From Flavobacterium aquicola (GTDB lineage: Bacteria > Bacteroidota > Bacteroidia > Flavobacteriales > Flavobacteriaceae): a DNA stretch of 64,000 nt. This document shows positions 1-7,536 of the stretch, in pieces. Location of the stretch: NCBI RefSeq assembly GCF_003385115.1, contig NZ_QUNI01000002.1:186001-250000 (forward strand), read 5' to 3'. The notes under the pieces were generated by a model that had not been told where the DNA came from, did no database searches, and saw only the letters and a program-made list of their open reading frames with translations. A program made the translations under genes and the position numbers. Position 1 is the stretch's first letter. Every line of letters starts with the position of its first letter.

Positions 1-1043
1 TAAATCTGACTATGGTTCATACCTATTTTGAAATAGGAAAAATGATTATTGAGGAAGAACAGCAAGGAGAGATTCGCGCTGCTTATGGGAAAGCCATTCT
101 AAAAGACTTATCCGCCCGGCTTAAAGAACGTTTTGGAAAGGGTTTTTCAGAACAAAATTTAAGAAATATGAGGCAATTTCATCTTGCATACTCAAAATAC
201 GAGAAGCCTTCTAGTAAATTACAAAATACTAACAATCAATGCGATTCAATTCGACAGAAGCCTTCTAGCGAATTGCAAAATACCAATAAAAAACTAGATT
301 CGATTCAGCAGAAGCCTTCTAGTAAATTCAAATTAAGCTGGTCACACTATCTTGTTTTAATGCGGATAGAGAACAGTAATGAAAGAAGTTTCTATGAAAT
401 CGAAGCATTTGAACAAAACTGGTCCGAACCACAGCTCAAACGCCAATATCATTCGAGCTTATACGAACGATTAGCTTTAAGCCGTGATAAAAATGAGGTA
501 ATGAAACTTGCTATTGAAGGGCAAAAAATAGATAGACCTCAAGATTTATTAAAGAATCCACTAACATTGGACTTTTTAGGATTACAGGAAAAGCATTCTT
601 ATACAGAATCCGACTTAGAGCATGGCATCATCTCAAAATTACAGGACTTTTTATTAGAATTAGGCAAAGGCTTCCTGTTTGAAGCCAGACAAAAAAGATT
701 TACATTTGATAATGATCATTATTTTGTAGACTTGGTTTTCTACAATCGATTACTCCAATGCTATGTAATAATCGATTTAAAAACAGAAAAATTAGTCCAT
801 CAAGATTTAGGACAAATGCAGATGTATGTCAATTATTACGACCGTTTTGAAAAGCTGGAACACGAAAAACCTACAATTGGAATTTTACTGTGCAAAAAGA
901 AAAATGATGCACTTGTAGAACTTACGCTTCCAAAAGACTCTAATATTTACGCTTCCGAATATAGTCTGTATCTCCCTGAAAAAGAACTTTTACAGCAAAA
1001 ACTCATGGAATGGGTACAAGAATTTGAAGAAGAAAATTCATAA
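1..1043 (+). CDS. DUF1016 (YhcG-type) PDDEXK nuclease family protein, 5' end missing
   Basis: The frame is open to the left edge of the window, and the first ATG (position 12) falls inside the usual N-terminal domain (MVHTYFEIGKMIIEEEQ), so the true start lies outside. The N-terminal part is the DUF1016_N helical domain. The C-terminal part carries a PD-(D/E)xK-like core, FVDLVFYNR followed by VIIDLKTEK. The family is linked to DNA processing and is often found near restriction or mobile genes, but its biochemical role is poorly defined. The linker between the two domains holds a 54-bp in-frame repeat, described separately. The GH3 gene begins 3 bp after the stop, so the two are probably co-transcribed. 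Family assignment is firm; function is not. Confidence 0.85.
   Translation, partial: NLTMVHTYFEIGKMIIEEEQQGEIRAAYGKAILKDLSARLKERFGKGFSEQNLRNMRQFHLAYSKYEKPSSKLQNTNNQCDSIRQKPSSELQNTNKKLDSIQQKPSSKFKLSWSHYLVLMRIENSNERSFYEIEAFEQNWSEPQLKRQYHSSLYERLALSRDKNEVMKLAIEGQKIDRPQDLLKNPLTLDFLGLQEKHSYTESDLEHGIISKLQDFLLELGKGFLFEARQKRFTFDNDHYFVDLVFYNRLLQCYVIIDLKTEKLVHQDLGQMQMYVNYYDRFEKLEHEKPTIGILLCKKKNDALVELTLPKDSNIYASEYSLYLPEKELLQQKLMEWVQEFEEENS
202..328 (+). repeat. 54-bp in-frame tandem repeat in the DUF1016 gene
   Basis: Three copies begin at 202, 256 and 310, starting agaagccttctag; the third is partial. Each full copy encodes 18 residues beginning KPSS(K/E)LQNTN and ending DSI(R/Q)Q. The copies differ mostly by single substitutions, so this is a recent duplication in the linker between the N-terminal helical domain and the nuclease domain. 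Confidence 0.9.
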
Positions 1044-1046
1044 ACA

Positions 1047-2645
1047 ATGACACTAGAACAAAAAATAGGACAATTCTTTTTTCCTGCCGTTTTTATCAAC
1101 GATACAGAAGAGAACATTCTGGAAACAGAACGTTTAATCAAAGAATACAATATTGGAGGGCTGACATTTTTTCACAGCAGAGCCAGTGCGGCAACTAATT
1201 ATGAGTCTAAGAAAAAAGTAGAATTTAACGACGATAGTTTTCAGCGTTTGAAAGACCTGATTGTTCGTTACCAAAAATGCGCCTCTACCCCCCTATTAAT
1301 GAGTATTGATGCCGAATGGGGCTTGGCCATGCGTGTCGAAAAAACACCGCAATATCCTTATGCAATTACTCTTGGTGCTCTGCCTGAGAGAAAAATCGAT
1401 TTGGTATATGAAGTAGGAAAACAAATTGGATTGGACTTAAAATCGGCGGGGATTCATTATAATTTATCTCCTTTGGCTGATATTAACAACAATCCTAATA
1501 ATCCAGTAATTGGTTACCGCTCTTTTGGTTCCAATAAAGAAAAAGTTGCTCAATACGCATTAGAATATCTTCGCGGTATGTCTGATGCTGGGATTTTGGG
1601 ATGCTTAAAACACTTTCCAGGACATGGAAATACGAGCGTCGATTCACATCTAGGATTACCTGTTTTACAGGAAAATCTAGAACAATTACTCGAAAACGAA
1701 TTAATCCCTTTCATAAAAGGCATTGAAAATCAGGTCGATTCTATTATGATAGGCCATTTGGCTGTTCCCGCATTGAATGATGGAAAAGAAACATCGGCCA
1801 CTTTATCCAAAAATATAATAGAAAAACTGCTGCGGGAGCAATTGGGTTATGACGGTCTAATTATTTCGGATGCCTTGAATATGCACAGCGTTTCCAAATT
1901 ATATGATGTGAAAGGCCAGCTGGAATGGGAAGCTTTTAATGCTGGAAATGATGTACTTTGCTTTGCTGAAAATGTACCCGAAGGTATTCAGGAAATACTA
2001 AAAAATGCAAGTCCTGAACGTATCGAAGCCAGTTTGAACCGCATCATGAAATGCAAACAAAAAGCAGGACTTTTTGACGAAAACAAAGAGACTCCAGCCG
2101 ATTTTGATTTTAAAACGGTTTCGGCCTTAAATAGAAAAATAGCCGATTACTGCATTACCGAAATAAAGGACAAAAACAGTTCGATTCTGCTTTTTGATTC
2201 TAAAAATAGAGAGCGCCTAGCCAAATTAAGTATTTATAAAACGATTGACAATTCATTTTTCAAGACTTTAGCTTCGGTCCTGCCTTCTCCGGAATACGCA
2301 ATAGAAAATGCCGGCGAATTAATTGAAACAACTCTCAAAGAAGATCTTGCCCCCTTTGATACGATACTAATATCCTTATTCGTTCCAAAAACCAAACCAT
2401 TAAACAAATTTGATTTAGAAGATACTATTTTGGCATTTTTGGGCGAATTATTTGAAACAAAAAAATGCATTCTCTATGTTTTTGGAAATCCATATGCACT
2501 GCAGGTGATTCCAGATCTGGAAAAAACTATCGGGATTGTAGTCATGTATCAGGATTTTGTGGAATTTCAAGAAAGCGCTGCCGAACAATTATTAGAGGAC
2601 AAAAAAGGCAAAGGAGACCTACCAGTTTCTATTACAGTCATTTAA
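1047..2645 (+). CDS. Glycoside hydrolase family 3, NagZ-like beta-N-acetylhexosaminidase
   Basis: This is a 532-residue protein with the GH3 N-terminal TIM barrel. KHFPGHGNTSVDSH is the NagZ signature whose His and Asp form the catalytic dyad, and IISDALNMHSV carries the nucleophile Asp. There is no signal peptide, so it should act in the cytoplasm, where NagZ enzymes remove GlcNAc from 1,6-anhydro-muropeptides during cell-wall recycling. It is longer than the roughly 340-residue minimal NagZ because of a C-terminal domain of about 180 residues. It starts 3 bp after the DUF1016 gene. The hexosaminidase call rests on the KHFPGHG motif; the recycling role is inference. Confidence 0.85.
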   Translation: MTLEQKIGQFFFPAVFINDTEENILETERLIKEYNIGGLTFFHSRASAATNYESKKKVEFNDDSFQRLKDLIVRYQKCASTPLLMSIDAEWGLAMRVEKTPQYPYAITLGALPERKIDLVYEVGKQIGLDLKSAGIHYNLSPLADINNNPNNPVIGYRSFGSNKEKVAQYALEYLRGMSDAGILGCLKHFPGHGNTSVDSHLGLPVLQENLEQLLENELIPFIKGIENQVDSIMIGHLAVPALNDGKETSATLSKNIIEKLLREQLGYDGLIISDALNMHSVSKLYDVKGQLEWEAFNAGNDVLCFAENVPEGIQEILKNASPERIEASLNRIMKCKQKAGLFDENKETPADFDFKTVSALNRKIADYCITEIKDKNSSILLFDSKNRERLAKLSIYKTIDNSFFKTLASVLPSPEYAIENAGELIETTLKEDLAPFDTILISLFVPKTKPLNKFDLEDTILAFLGELFETKKCILYVFGNPYALQVIPDLEKTIGIVVMYQDFVEFQESAAEQLLEDKKGKGDLPVSITVI

Positions 2646-2722
2646 AAACAACAATAATCACGCACTATTGCTTTATAAATATTAATAATAAAAATTTATT
2701 TACTATCTCTTTCTATCAGCCT

Positions 2723-2730
2723 TATATTTG
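2723..2730 (+). promoter_or_regulatory. -7 promoter element of the peroxiredoxin operon
   Basis: TATATTTG matches the Bacteroidota -7 consensus TAnnTTTG and lies 36 bp before the ATG at 2767. No clear -33 TTG is visible at the usual spacing. The leader has no Shine-Dalgarno sequence, only A-rich sequence. Confidence 0.6.
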
Positions 2731-2766
2731 CACCAATAAAAATTTAAATAACTAAAATTAATAAAT

Positions 2767-3405
2767 ATGTCATTAGTAGGTAAAAAATTCCCAAGTATTG
2801 CAGTAGATGCTATCTCAGAAATGGGTGACAACTTAAAAATCAACATCTTCGAAGAAGCAGTAAACAATAACAAAAAAGTACTTTTGTTTTGGTACCCAAA
2901 AGATTTCACTTTTGTATGTCCAACAGAATTACACGCTTTCCAAGCTGCTTTACCAGAATTTGAAAAAAGAAACACAATTGTAATCGGAGCTTCTTGCGAT
3001 ACTAACGAAGTTCACTTTGCTTGGTTAAATACTCCAAAAAACAATGGAGGAATTGAAGGCGTAACTTACCCAATTCTTGCAGATACTAACAGAAACTTAT
3101 CTAACATTTTAGGAATTCTTGATATTGATTCAACTGAGTATAGCGAAGATACAGATTCAGTAATCATCGAAGGTTCTAACGTTACTTTCAGAGCTACGTA
3201 CTTAATTGACGAAACTGGAAAAATCTTTCACGAAAGCGTAAACGATATGCCATTAGGACGTAACGTAAACGAATATTTACGTATGGTTGACGCTTACACT
3301 CACATTCAGGAAAAAGGCGAAGTTTGTCCTGCAAACTGGGAAGCTGGAAAAGAAGCAATGAATGCTGACAGAAAAAGTACTGCAGAATATTTAAGTTTAA
3401 ACTAA
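2767..3405 (+). CDS. Typical 2-Cys peroxiredoxin (AhpC/Prx1 family)
   Basis: 212 residues. The peroxidatic Cys is in FTFVCPTELHAF and the resolving Cys in GEVCPANWEAGK near the C-terminus, which makes it a typical 2-Cys thiol peroxidase that reduces H2O2 and organic peroxides. It has no signal peptide and should be cytoplasmic. A thioredoxin-like protein with a CGNC active site follows and is a plausible reductant. No ahpF-type reductase is nearby, which fits thioredoxin-dependent recycling (inference). The start at 2767 has a good A-rich upstream context and a TAnnTTTG element. Confidence 0.95.
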   Translation: MSLVGKKFPSIAVDAISEMGDNLKINIFEEAVNNNKKVLLFWYPKDFTFVCPTELHAFQAALPEFEKRNTIVIGASCDTNEVHFAWLNTPKNNGGIEGVTYPILADTNRNLSNILGILDIDSTEYSEDTDSVIIEGSNVTFRATYLIDETGKIFHESVNDMPLGRNVNEYLRMVDAYTHIQEKGEVCPANWEAGKEAMNADRKSTAEYLSLN

Positions 3406-3566
3406 TAAAAAGTTTCTAAGATTCTAAGTTTCTAAGTCGCAAAGACTCTCTGAAACTTAGAATCTTAAAAAAAGAATACCAAAATATCATACTTTAATTA
3501 AAGTTGCTAAGTTTCTAAAAAACTTAGAATCTCAAAATCTTAGTAACTTAGAAACTCAAAAAAAAT
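3406..3566 (+). repeat. Spacer built of reiterated and inverted short words
   Basis: The 161-bp gap between peroxiredoxin and thioredoxin consists largely of copies of aagtttctaag and its complement cttagaaactt, in both orientations, for example near 3411-3436, 3451-3465, 3504-3530 and 3538-3556. The arms can pair into several alternative hairpins. No ORF is present. It may be a processing or stability element in the operon mRNA, or simply decayed repeat DNA. Confidence 0.7.
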
Positions 3567-3875
3567 ATGTTAATCGAATTAAACGAAGATACATTAGGAG
3601 CCCTAGTTGCTCAGAATGAAAAAGTGGTAGTTCAATTTTCGGCTTCATGGTGCGGTAACTGCAGAATCATGAAACCAAAATTCAAAAAACTGGCTTCAGA
3701 AAACGAAAGTATTTCATTTGTTTTGGTAGATGCTGAAAATTTTCCAGAATCAAGAAAACTAGCCAACGTTAGCAACCTGCCAACATTTGCCACTTTTGTA
3801 AATGGAAAATTAGTAAACGAAACCCAAACCAATAAGCAGGAAGTTTTGATCGAATTGGTTAATGAGATTGTTTAA
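3567..3875 (+). CDS. Thioredoxin family protein
   Basis: 102 residues with a single thioredoxin fold. The redox motif is SASWCGNCRIMKPKF (active site WCGNC rather than the classical WCGPC), and the cis-Pro sits in VSNLPTFATF. There is no signal peptide, so it is cytoplasmic. The position directly after the peroxiredoxin suggests it reduces that enzyme. The CGNC variant should shift the redox potential relative to CGPC thioredoxins (general knowledge; no value can be given). Confidence 0.9.
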   Translation: MLIELNEDTLGALVAQNEKVVVQFSASWCGNCRIMKPKFKKLASENESISFVLVDAENFPESRKLANVSNLPTFATFVNGKLVNETQTNKQEVLIELVNEIV

Positions 3876-3971
3876 TCGTTAAATTGGCCAATCGTTAATT
3901 TGTTTAATTGACTAATAAATCATTGACAAAACGATAAACGTATAAACGATTAAACAAATAAACAGTAAAAC
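3876..3971 (+). repeat. Spacer with inverted cgttaa / ttaaacg words
   Basis: A short gap rich in cgttaa, aatcgtt and aacgattaaac words in both orientations (3878-3911 against 3931-3958), able to fold into an AT-rich hairpin. It has the same style as the preceding spacer of this operon but a different word. No ORF is present. Confidence 0.55.
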
Positions 3972-4229
3972 ATGAAGTTACCCGTAATAAAACATTTAAC
4001 CCAATTCATCGAAGAAAACGATCAGGATTACCTCATCGAAACCATTGAAGTACTGGAAGCAATGACCGAAATTCCTTCATTGAAAGACGAAGAATTAGAT
4101 GTCATAGGCGAATTAATTTCGAATATGTACGGCGCCCTTGAAGTTCACAAAATGACACAGCAGGGAACCGACAAAAAAGAGGCTCTTAATAGTTTCATGA
4201 AAAGAGTATTGGGATCTATCGACAAATAA
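3972..4229 (+). CDS. Small acidic protein, DUF6952-like
   Basis: 85 residues, highly acidic (EENDQDYLIETIEVLEAM, KDEELDVIGELI), predicted all-helical, with no signal peptide and no cysteine. It resembles the small DUF6952 proteins found behind peroxiredoxin-thioredoxin pairs in Flavobacteriaceae. The name is from memory of the family and should be confirmed. It is the last gene of the operon; a strong terminator follows 22 bp later. Function unknown. Confidence 0.7.
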   Translation: MKLPVIKHLTQFIEENDQDYLIETIEVLEAMTEIPSLKDEELDVIGELISNMYGALEVHKMTQQGTDKKEALNSFMKRVLGSIDK

Positions 4230-4243
4230 AATATTTATAAATT

Positions 4244-4290
4244 AAAAAAAAGAAATGCACTCCTTAAATATGGAGTGCATTTCTTTTTTT
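4244..4290. terminator. Bidirectional rho-independent terminator
   Basis: A perfect 12-bp stem GAAATGCACTCC / GGAGTGCATTTC (4252-4263 with 4272-4283) with an 8-nt loop is flanked by A8 on the left and T7 on the right. It ends the peroxiredoxin operon and can also stop leftward transcription from the unit ending at 4434. Confidence 0.9.
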
Positions 4291-4433
4291 ATGATACGCC
4301 AATAGAATACATTATGTTTTAAGCAAACTATTTAAGAGACTTTCTAAAAAAATAGTTATAGCAATTCGAAATATAATATCGAATAAAAAACACTCTAAAG
4401 CACTCTTTATAAACACTTTATCAAACAAATAAA

Positions 4434-5828
4434 TCAAAGAGGATTTGTATTCTCAAATTTTAATTTATACGGAAAATTTTCATCGTTGGCATTATTATCA
4501 TCCCAAACATGATTCACATGTTCTGTTGGTGCGCCGGTAACAACAAGCCATAACTCTTTACTATCTTCCTTTATTAAAATTGATGCTGAGCCTTTTGCAT
4601 CCCTTTGTATTGTTTCATAGACAGCTTTATTTTGACTATTAACTGTCACAAAACCCCAGCGCCAGCCTGCAATTGTCTTCCAATTATTATCTAGTCCCTC
4701 AAATGTAACTGATACATTTGTGCCAGCTGCGGGAACTTTAAGCTTTATGGCATTATATCCGTAACTTTGAGGAATCTGCTCCAAAGAAATCTGAAAATAA
4801 CCATCATTGACTGCCGTTAAACTCGTTTTGTGTTTATATTCTTCCTGTTGGGATTTTGGCAAAGCATTGATAAAATTGTTGTTGTTTTCTCCCAAGGGAT
4901 AATCCCAAGTTATATTTTTACAGGCATATTCAAAAACCTCATCATTGAATTGCTCCTGTGTGATTTTTGTAATTCGTTTATAAGCTTCTATCGGATGTTC
5001 TGGCTTAATGGCTTCTTTCCAGACTCTTCCGAGAAAATCTTTCCCGTGTTTTTGTTTCCAATATTCCATTAGATACATAGATTGGTATCTGATATCTTCA
5101 TGCGAAAAGTTCTTGTGCACATTTTTTAAAAAATAAGGTAACTCACGTGTAAATTCAGCAGGATAAAGCTGCCAGGACATATACTGCGCACATTGTTCCC
5201 AAAATGACCCCACATAATTCTGATCTCTAAAACCATATCCTCCATCACAATTTACCTGGTATTGAAAAGAATGCCCAAACTCATGAGCAATTACATTACC
5301 AACTGGATTACAAGTTGTTGGATTTACCCATAATGCGCCGATAACATTGTCATAACCAGCCCCTGTTGCCAGCCATTCATCCTGATAAATCAGCATCACG
5401 ATCATTCTGTATTGATCTGTTTTTGATTTTCCTTTCTGGACAAATTTCATTTCATCTCTGTAATAGGCATAAAATTTTTCTGCTTTTTCTATGAAATCTT
5501 TAAGATTTACGCGCATACTTTCTTTTTGAGTAACGGTTGGATCATCACCAAAACCAGCTTCCCAAAAAACGATAATATTCTCAGAAGAAGCACTTCGCTG
5601 GTAACACCATTTACTGCTTTTAGAGTTAAAATCATTTTGCTTTAACTCAATAGGTATGTAAACTTCTTTTCCTGTAGTAGGTTTTTTTCCAAAAATAAAA
5701 GGGGAATCAGCCGGAGGAATAACCACTTCAACTTTGGATTCGTTGCTCTCAGCAGAACAAGAGGTAAAAAGAAACATGCAGACTATTATATTTTTTAAAA
5801 ATAATCCCTTTATAAAATGATTTTTCAT
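4434..5828 (-). CDS. DUF6055-like secreted lipoprotein, putative zinc metallopeptidase (paralogue 1)
   Basis: 464 residues from the chosen start at 5828 (MKNHFIKGLFLK..., lipobox LFTSC). The frame extends to an ATG at 5885, but that would lie inside a terminator hairpin and precede the signal peptide. The central domain has VIAHEFGHSFQYQ (HExxH) and 24 residues later WEQCAQYMSW, whose Glu could be a third zinc ligand (gluzincin-like). The C-terminal third is a beta-rich module ending in LWLVVTGAPTEH. A paralogue with the same layout sits at 32469-33779. Last gene of the SusC-SusD unit. The metallopeptidase call is inferred from the motif; extracellular action on Pro/Hyp-rich glycoprotein is inferred from context. 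Confidence 0.75.
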   Translation of the reverse strand: MKNHFIKGLFLKNIIVCMFLFTSCSAESNESKVEVVIPPADSPFIFGKKPTTGKEVYIPIELKQNDFNSKSSKWCYQRSASSENIIVFWEAGFGDDPTVTQKESMRVNLKDFIEKAEKFYAYYRDEMKFVQKGKSKTDQYRMIVMLIYQDEWLATGAGYDNVIGALWVNPTTCNPVGNVIAHEFGHSFQYQVNCDGGYGFRDQNYVGSFWEQCAQYMSWQLYPAEFTRELPYFLKNVHKNFSHEDIRYQSMYLMEYWKQKHGKDFLGRVWKEAIKPEHPIEAYKRITKITQEQFNDEVFEYACKNITWDYPLGENNNNFINALPKSQQEEYKHKTSLTAVNDGYFQISLEQIPQSYGYNAIKLKVPAAGTNVSVTFEGLDNNWKTIAGWRWGFVTVNSQNKAVYETIQRDAKGSASILIKEDSKELWLVVTGAPTEHVNHVWDDNNANDENFPYKLKFENTNPL

Positions 5829-5849
5829 GATTACTAATTTGTTATAAAA

Positions 5850-5883
5850 TAAAAAAAGGAGGTAAAAAAACATTTTACCTCCC
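5850..5883 (-). terminator. Intra-operon terminator or attenuator after SusD
   Basis: On the minus strand GGAGGTAAAA pairs with TTTTACCTCC (5874-5883 with 5858-5867) and is followed by T7. It lies between the SusD stop and the DUF6055 start, so it should reduce read-through and give SusC/SusD more transcript than the DUF6055 gene. Confidence 0.75.
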
Positions 5884-5911
5884 ATAAAAACTAAAACTAA
5901 CTCAAAACTTT

Positions 5912-7525
5912 TTATTGTATATATCCTGGATTTTGCTTCAAATTACTATTTCTTTCCAGCTGAACCTTCGGTATTGGAAGAATAGCTCTAAAATCACCTG
6001 AAGGATTTGCTTTATTTGAGAACCATGATTTTTTTGAAAATATTCCAAATCGTATTAAATCTTGTTTTCTATGCGCTTCTCCAACAAATTCCCAAGCCAA
6101 TTCATCTAAGAAACCTCCGTATTTAATATCAGCACCACCTTCATAATTGGTAATTACACCTGCTTCATAAGTACCATATTTATAAACACTTCCTCCTAAC
6201 AGTTTGGCACCTGTAACAGTTGCTTTGGCCGGATTAGTCTTTCTAAAATTTCTTTCTCTTACTCTTGTAACAATTTCTGCCGCTTCATCTGCTTGTCCTG
6301 TTCTTAACAAACACTCTGCTTTAATCATCATAGCATCGGCTAATCTATAAAAAGGAACATCATTACTTGTTTGTGCAATTTGACCTTTACCAATTTCATA
6401 TTTAACCATTCTATACCCTTCGTTAATTTCGCAGCCATTAACATCTGTCAAGTAGTTAATATATTCAAATTGTTTACCATCTACCATTATTGGTTCCCCT
6501 TTGCTATCAAACTGTTTCCCTCCCAGCCAAGAATCTTTTAATCTTTGATCATCAGGATCATAAGTATCTATAAATTGAGGTATCCCACTAGAACCATTCC
6601 AAGGCCCACCAGCTAATTCATAAGTTGCCTGACTTGGTGCAGCTAATGTTTTAAATGGCCAGTAACTTCCACCAGCTTTTTTTTGATCAAAAGGAATAGA
6701 AAATATCTGTTCTGAAGAAGATTGATTTTCTATTATGAAATTATCCAAATAATTAGTTGTCAAAGCAAACCCACCATTATTTATAACATCATTAACCTGA
6801 GCTAAAGCTTCGTTCCATTTTGGCATTCCTGTATATACTTCAGCATTTAAATACAATTTGGCTAATGTCATCTCAGCAGCCCATTTTGTAACTTTTCCAT
6901 AATACTTAGTTTCTCTCTTATTATTATCATTTAAATAAGGTAAAGCTTCTTTTAGTTCACTTTCTACAAAATCATATACTTCTTTACCTGTATTTTGTGT
7001 TGGCAAAAATCCTTTAGGTAAATCATATTTGGTTACAATAGGAACATTTCTAAAATTATCCAATAATAAATAATAATAAATGGCTCTTAAAGCTCTTAGT
7101 TCCTGAAAAATAGCTTCTTTATTTTCAAGATTTGGTATTTGTTCTATTTGATAAATAGCTTTATTAACATTATTTACACCTCCAAACAAATAAGCCCAAT
7201 TCCCTTCTGCATGAGGTAGCGGAGCTTCATACGTGTGTTGGTGCATTGTAATGTAATAATCTCCCCAGCCAATACTTTTTCTTAATGGCGTTACTATTAA
7301 ATCTGATGATTCTTCATATAAACAAAAGGCCGCATCCCAGCCCCAATAAACATCTCTAAATGATGTATATGCTGGTGCCATAAGACTTGCCAAATCTTCT
7401 GCCTTAAATACAGTTTCCTCTGCAATGACTTTATCATAAACATTCTCATCTAAATTGGTGCATCCTGTTCCTAAAAGCAGTAAGCCAGAAGCAAGAATTT
7501 TATATATTATGTTTTTATTTTTCAT
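5912..7525 (-). CDS. SusD/RagB family outer-membrane nutrient-binding lipoprotein
   Basis: 537 residues with a lipoprotein signal (LLLLGTGCTNLD, Cys at about 22) and the SusD TPR-containing fold: EETVFKAEDLASL near the start, RALRAIYYYLLLDNFRNVPIVT in the middle, and the C-terminal RAILPIPKVQLERNSNLKQNPGY typical of RagB/SusD. It lies immediately downstream of susC with an 11-bp gap. It should bind ligand at the cell surface and lid the SusC barrel. The ligand cannot be read from sequence; the locus suggests arabinosylated glycopeptide or oligosaccharide. Confidence 0.95.
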   Translation of the reverse strand: MKNKNIIYKILASGLLLLGTGCTNLDENVYDKVIAEETVFKAEDLASLMAPAYTSFRDVYWGWDAAFCLYEESSDLIVTPLRKSIGWGDYYITMHQHTYEAPLPHAEGNWAYLFGGVNNVNKAIYQIEQIPNLENKEAIFQELRALRAIYYYLLLDNFRNVPIVTKYDLPKGFLPTQNTGKEVYDFVESELKEALPYLNDNNKRETKYYGKVTKWAAEMTLAKLYLNAEVYTGMPKWNEALAQVNDVINNGGFALTTNYLDNFIIENQSSSEQIFSIPFDQKKAGGSYWPFKTLAAPSQATYELAGGPWNGSSGIPQFIDTYDPDDQRLKDSWLGGKQFDSKGEPIMVDGKQFEYINYLTDVNGCEINEGYRMVKYEIGKGQIAQTSNDVPFYRLADAMMIKAECLLRTGQADEAAEIVTRVRERNFRKTNPAKATVTGAKLLGGSVYKYGTYEAGVITNYEGGADIKYGGFLDELAWEFVGEAHRKQDLIRFGIFSKKSWFSNKANPSGDFRAILPIPKVQLERNSNLKQNPGYIQ

Positions 7526-7536
7526 TTTGAATTAAT

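Noticed and set aside
5829..5885. Upstream ATG for the first DUF6055 gene
   Set aside because: Would place a 19-residue extension before a complete lipoprotein signal and inside a terminator hairpin.
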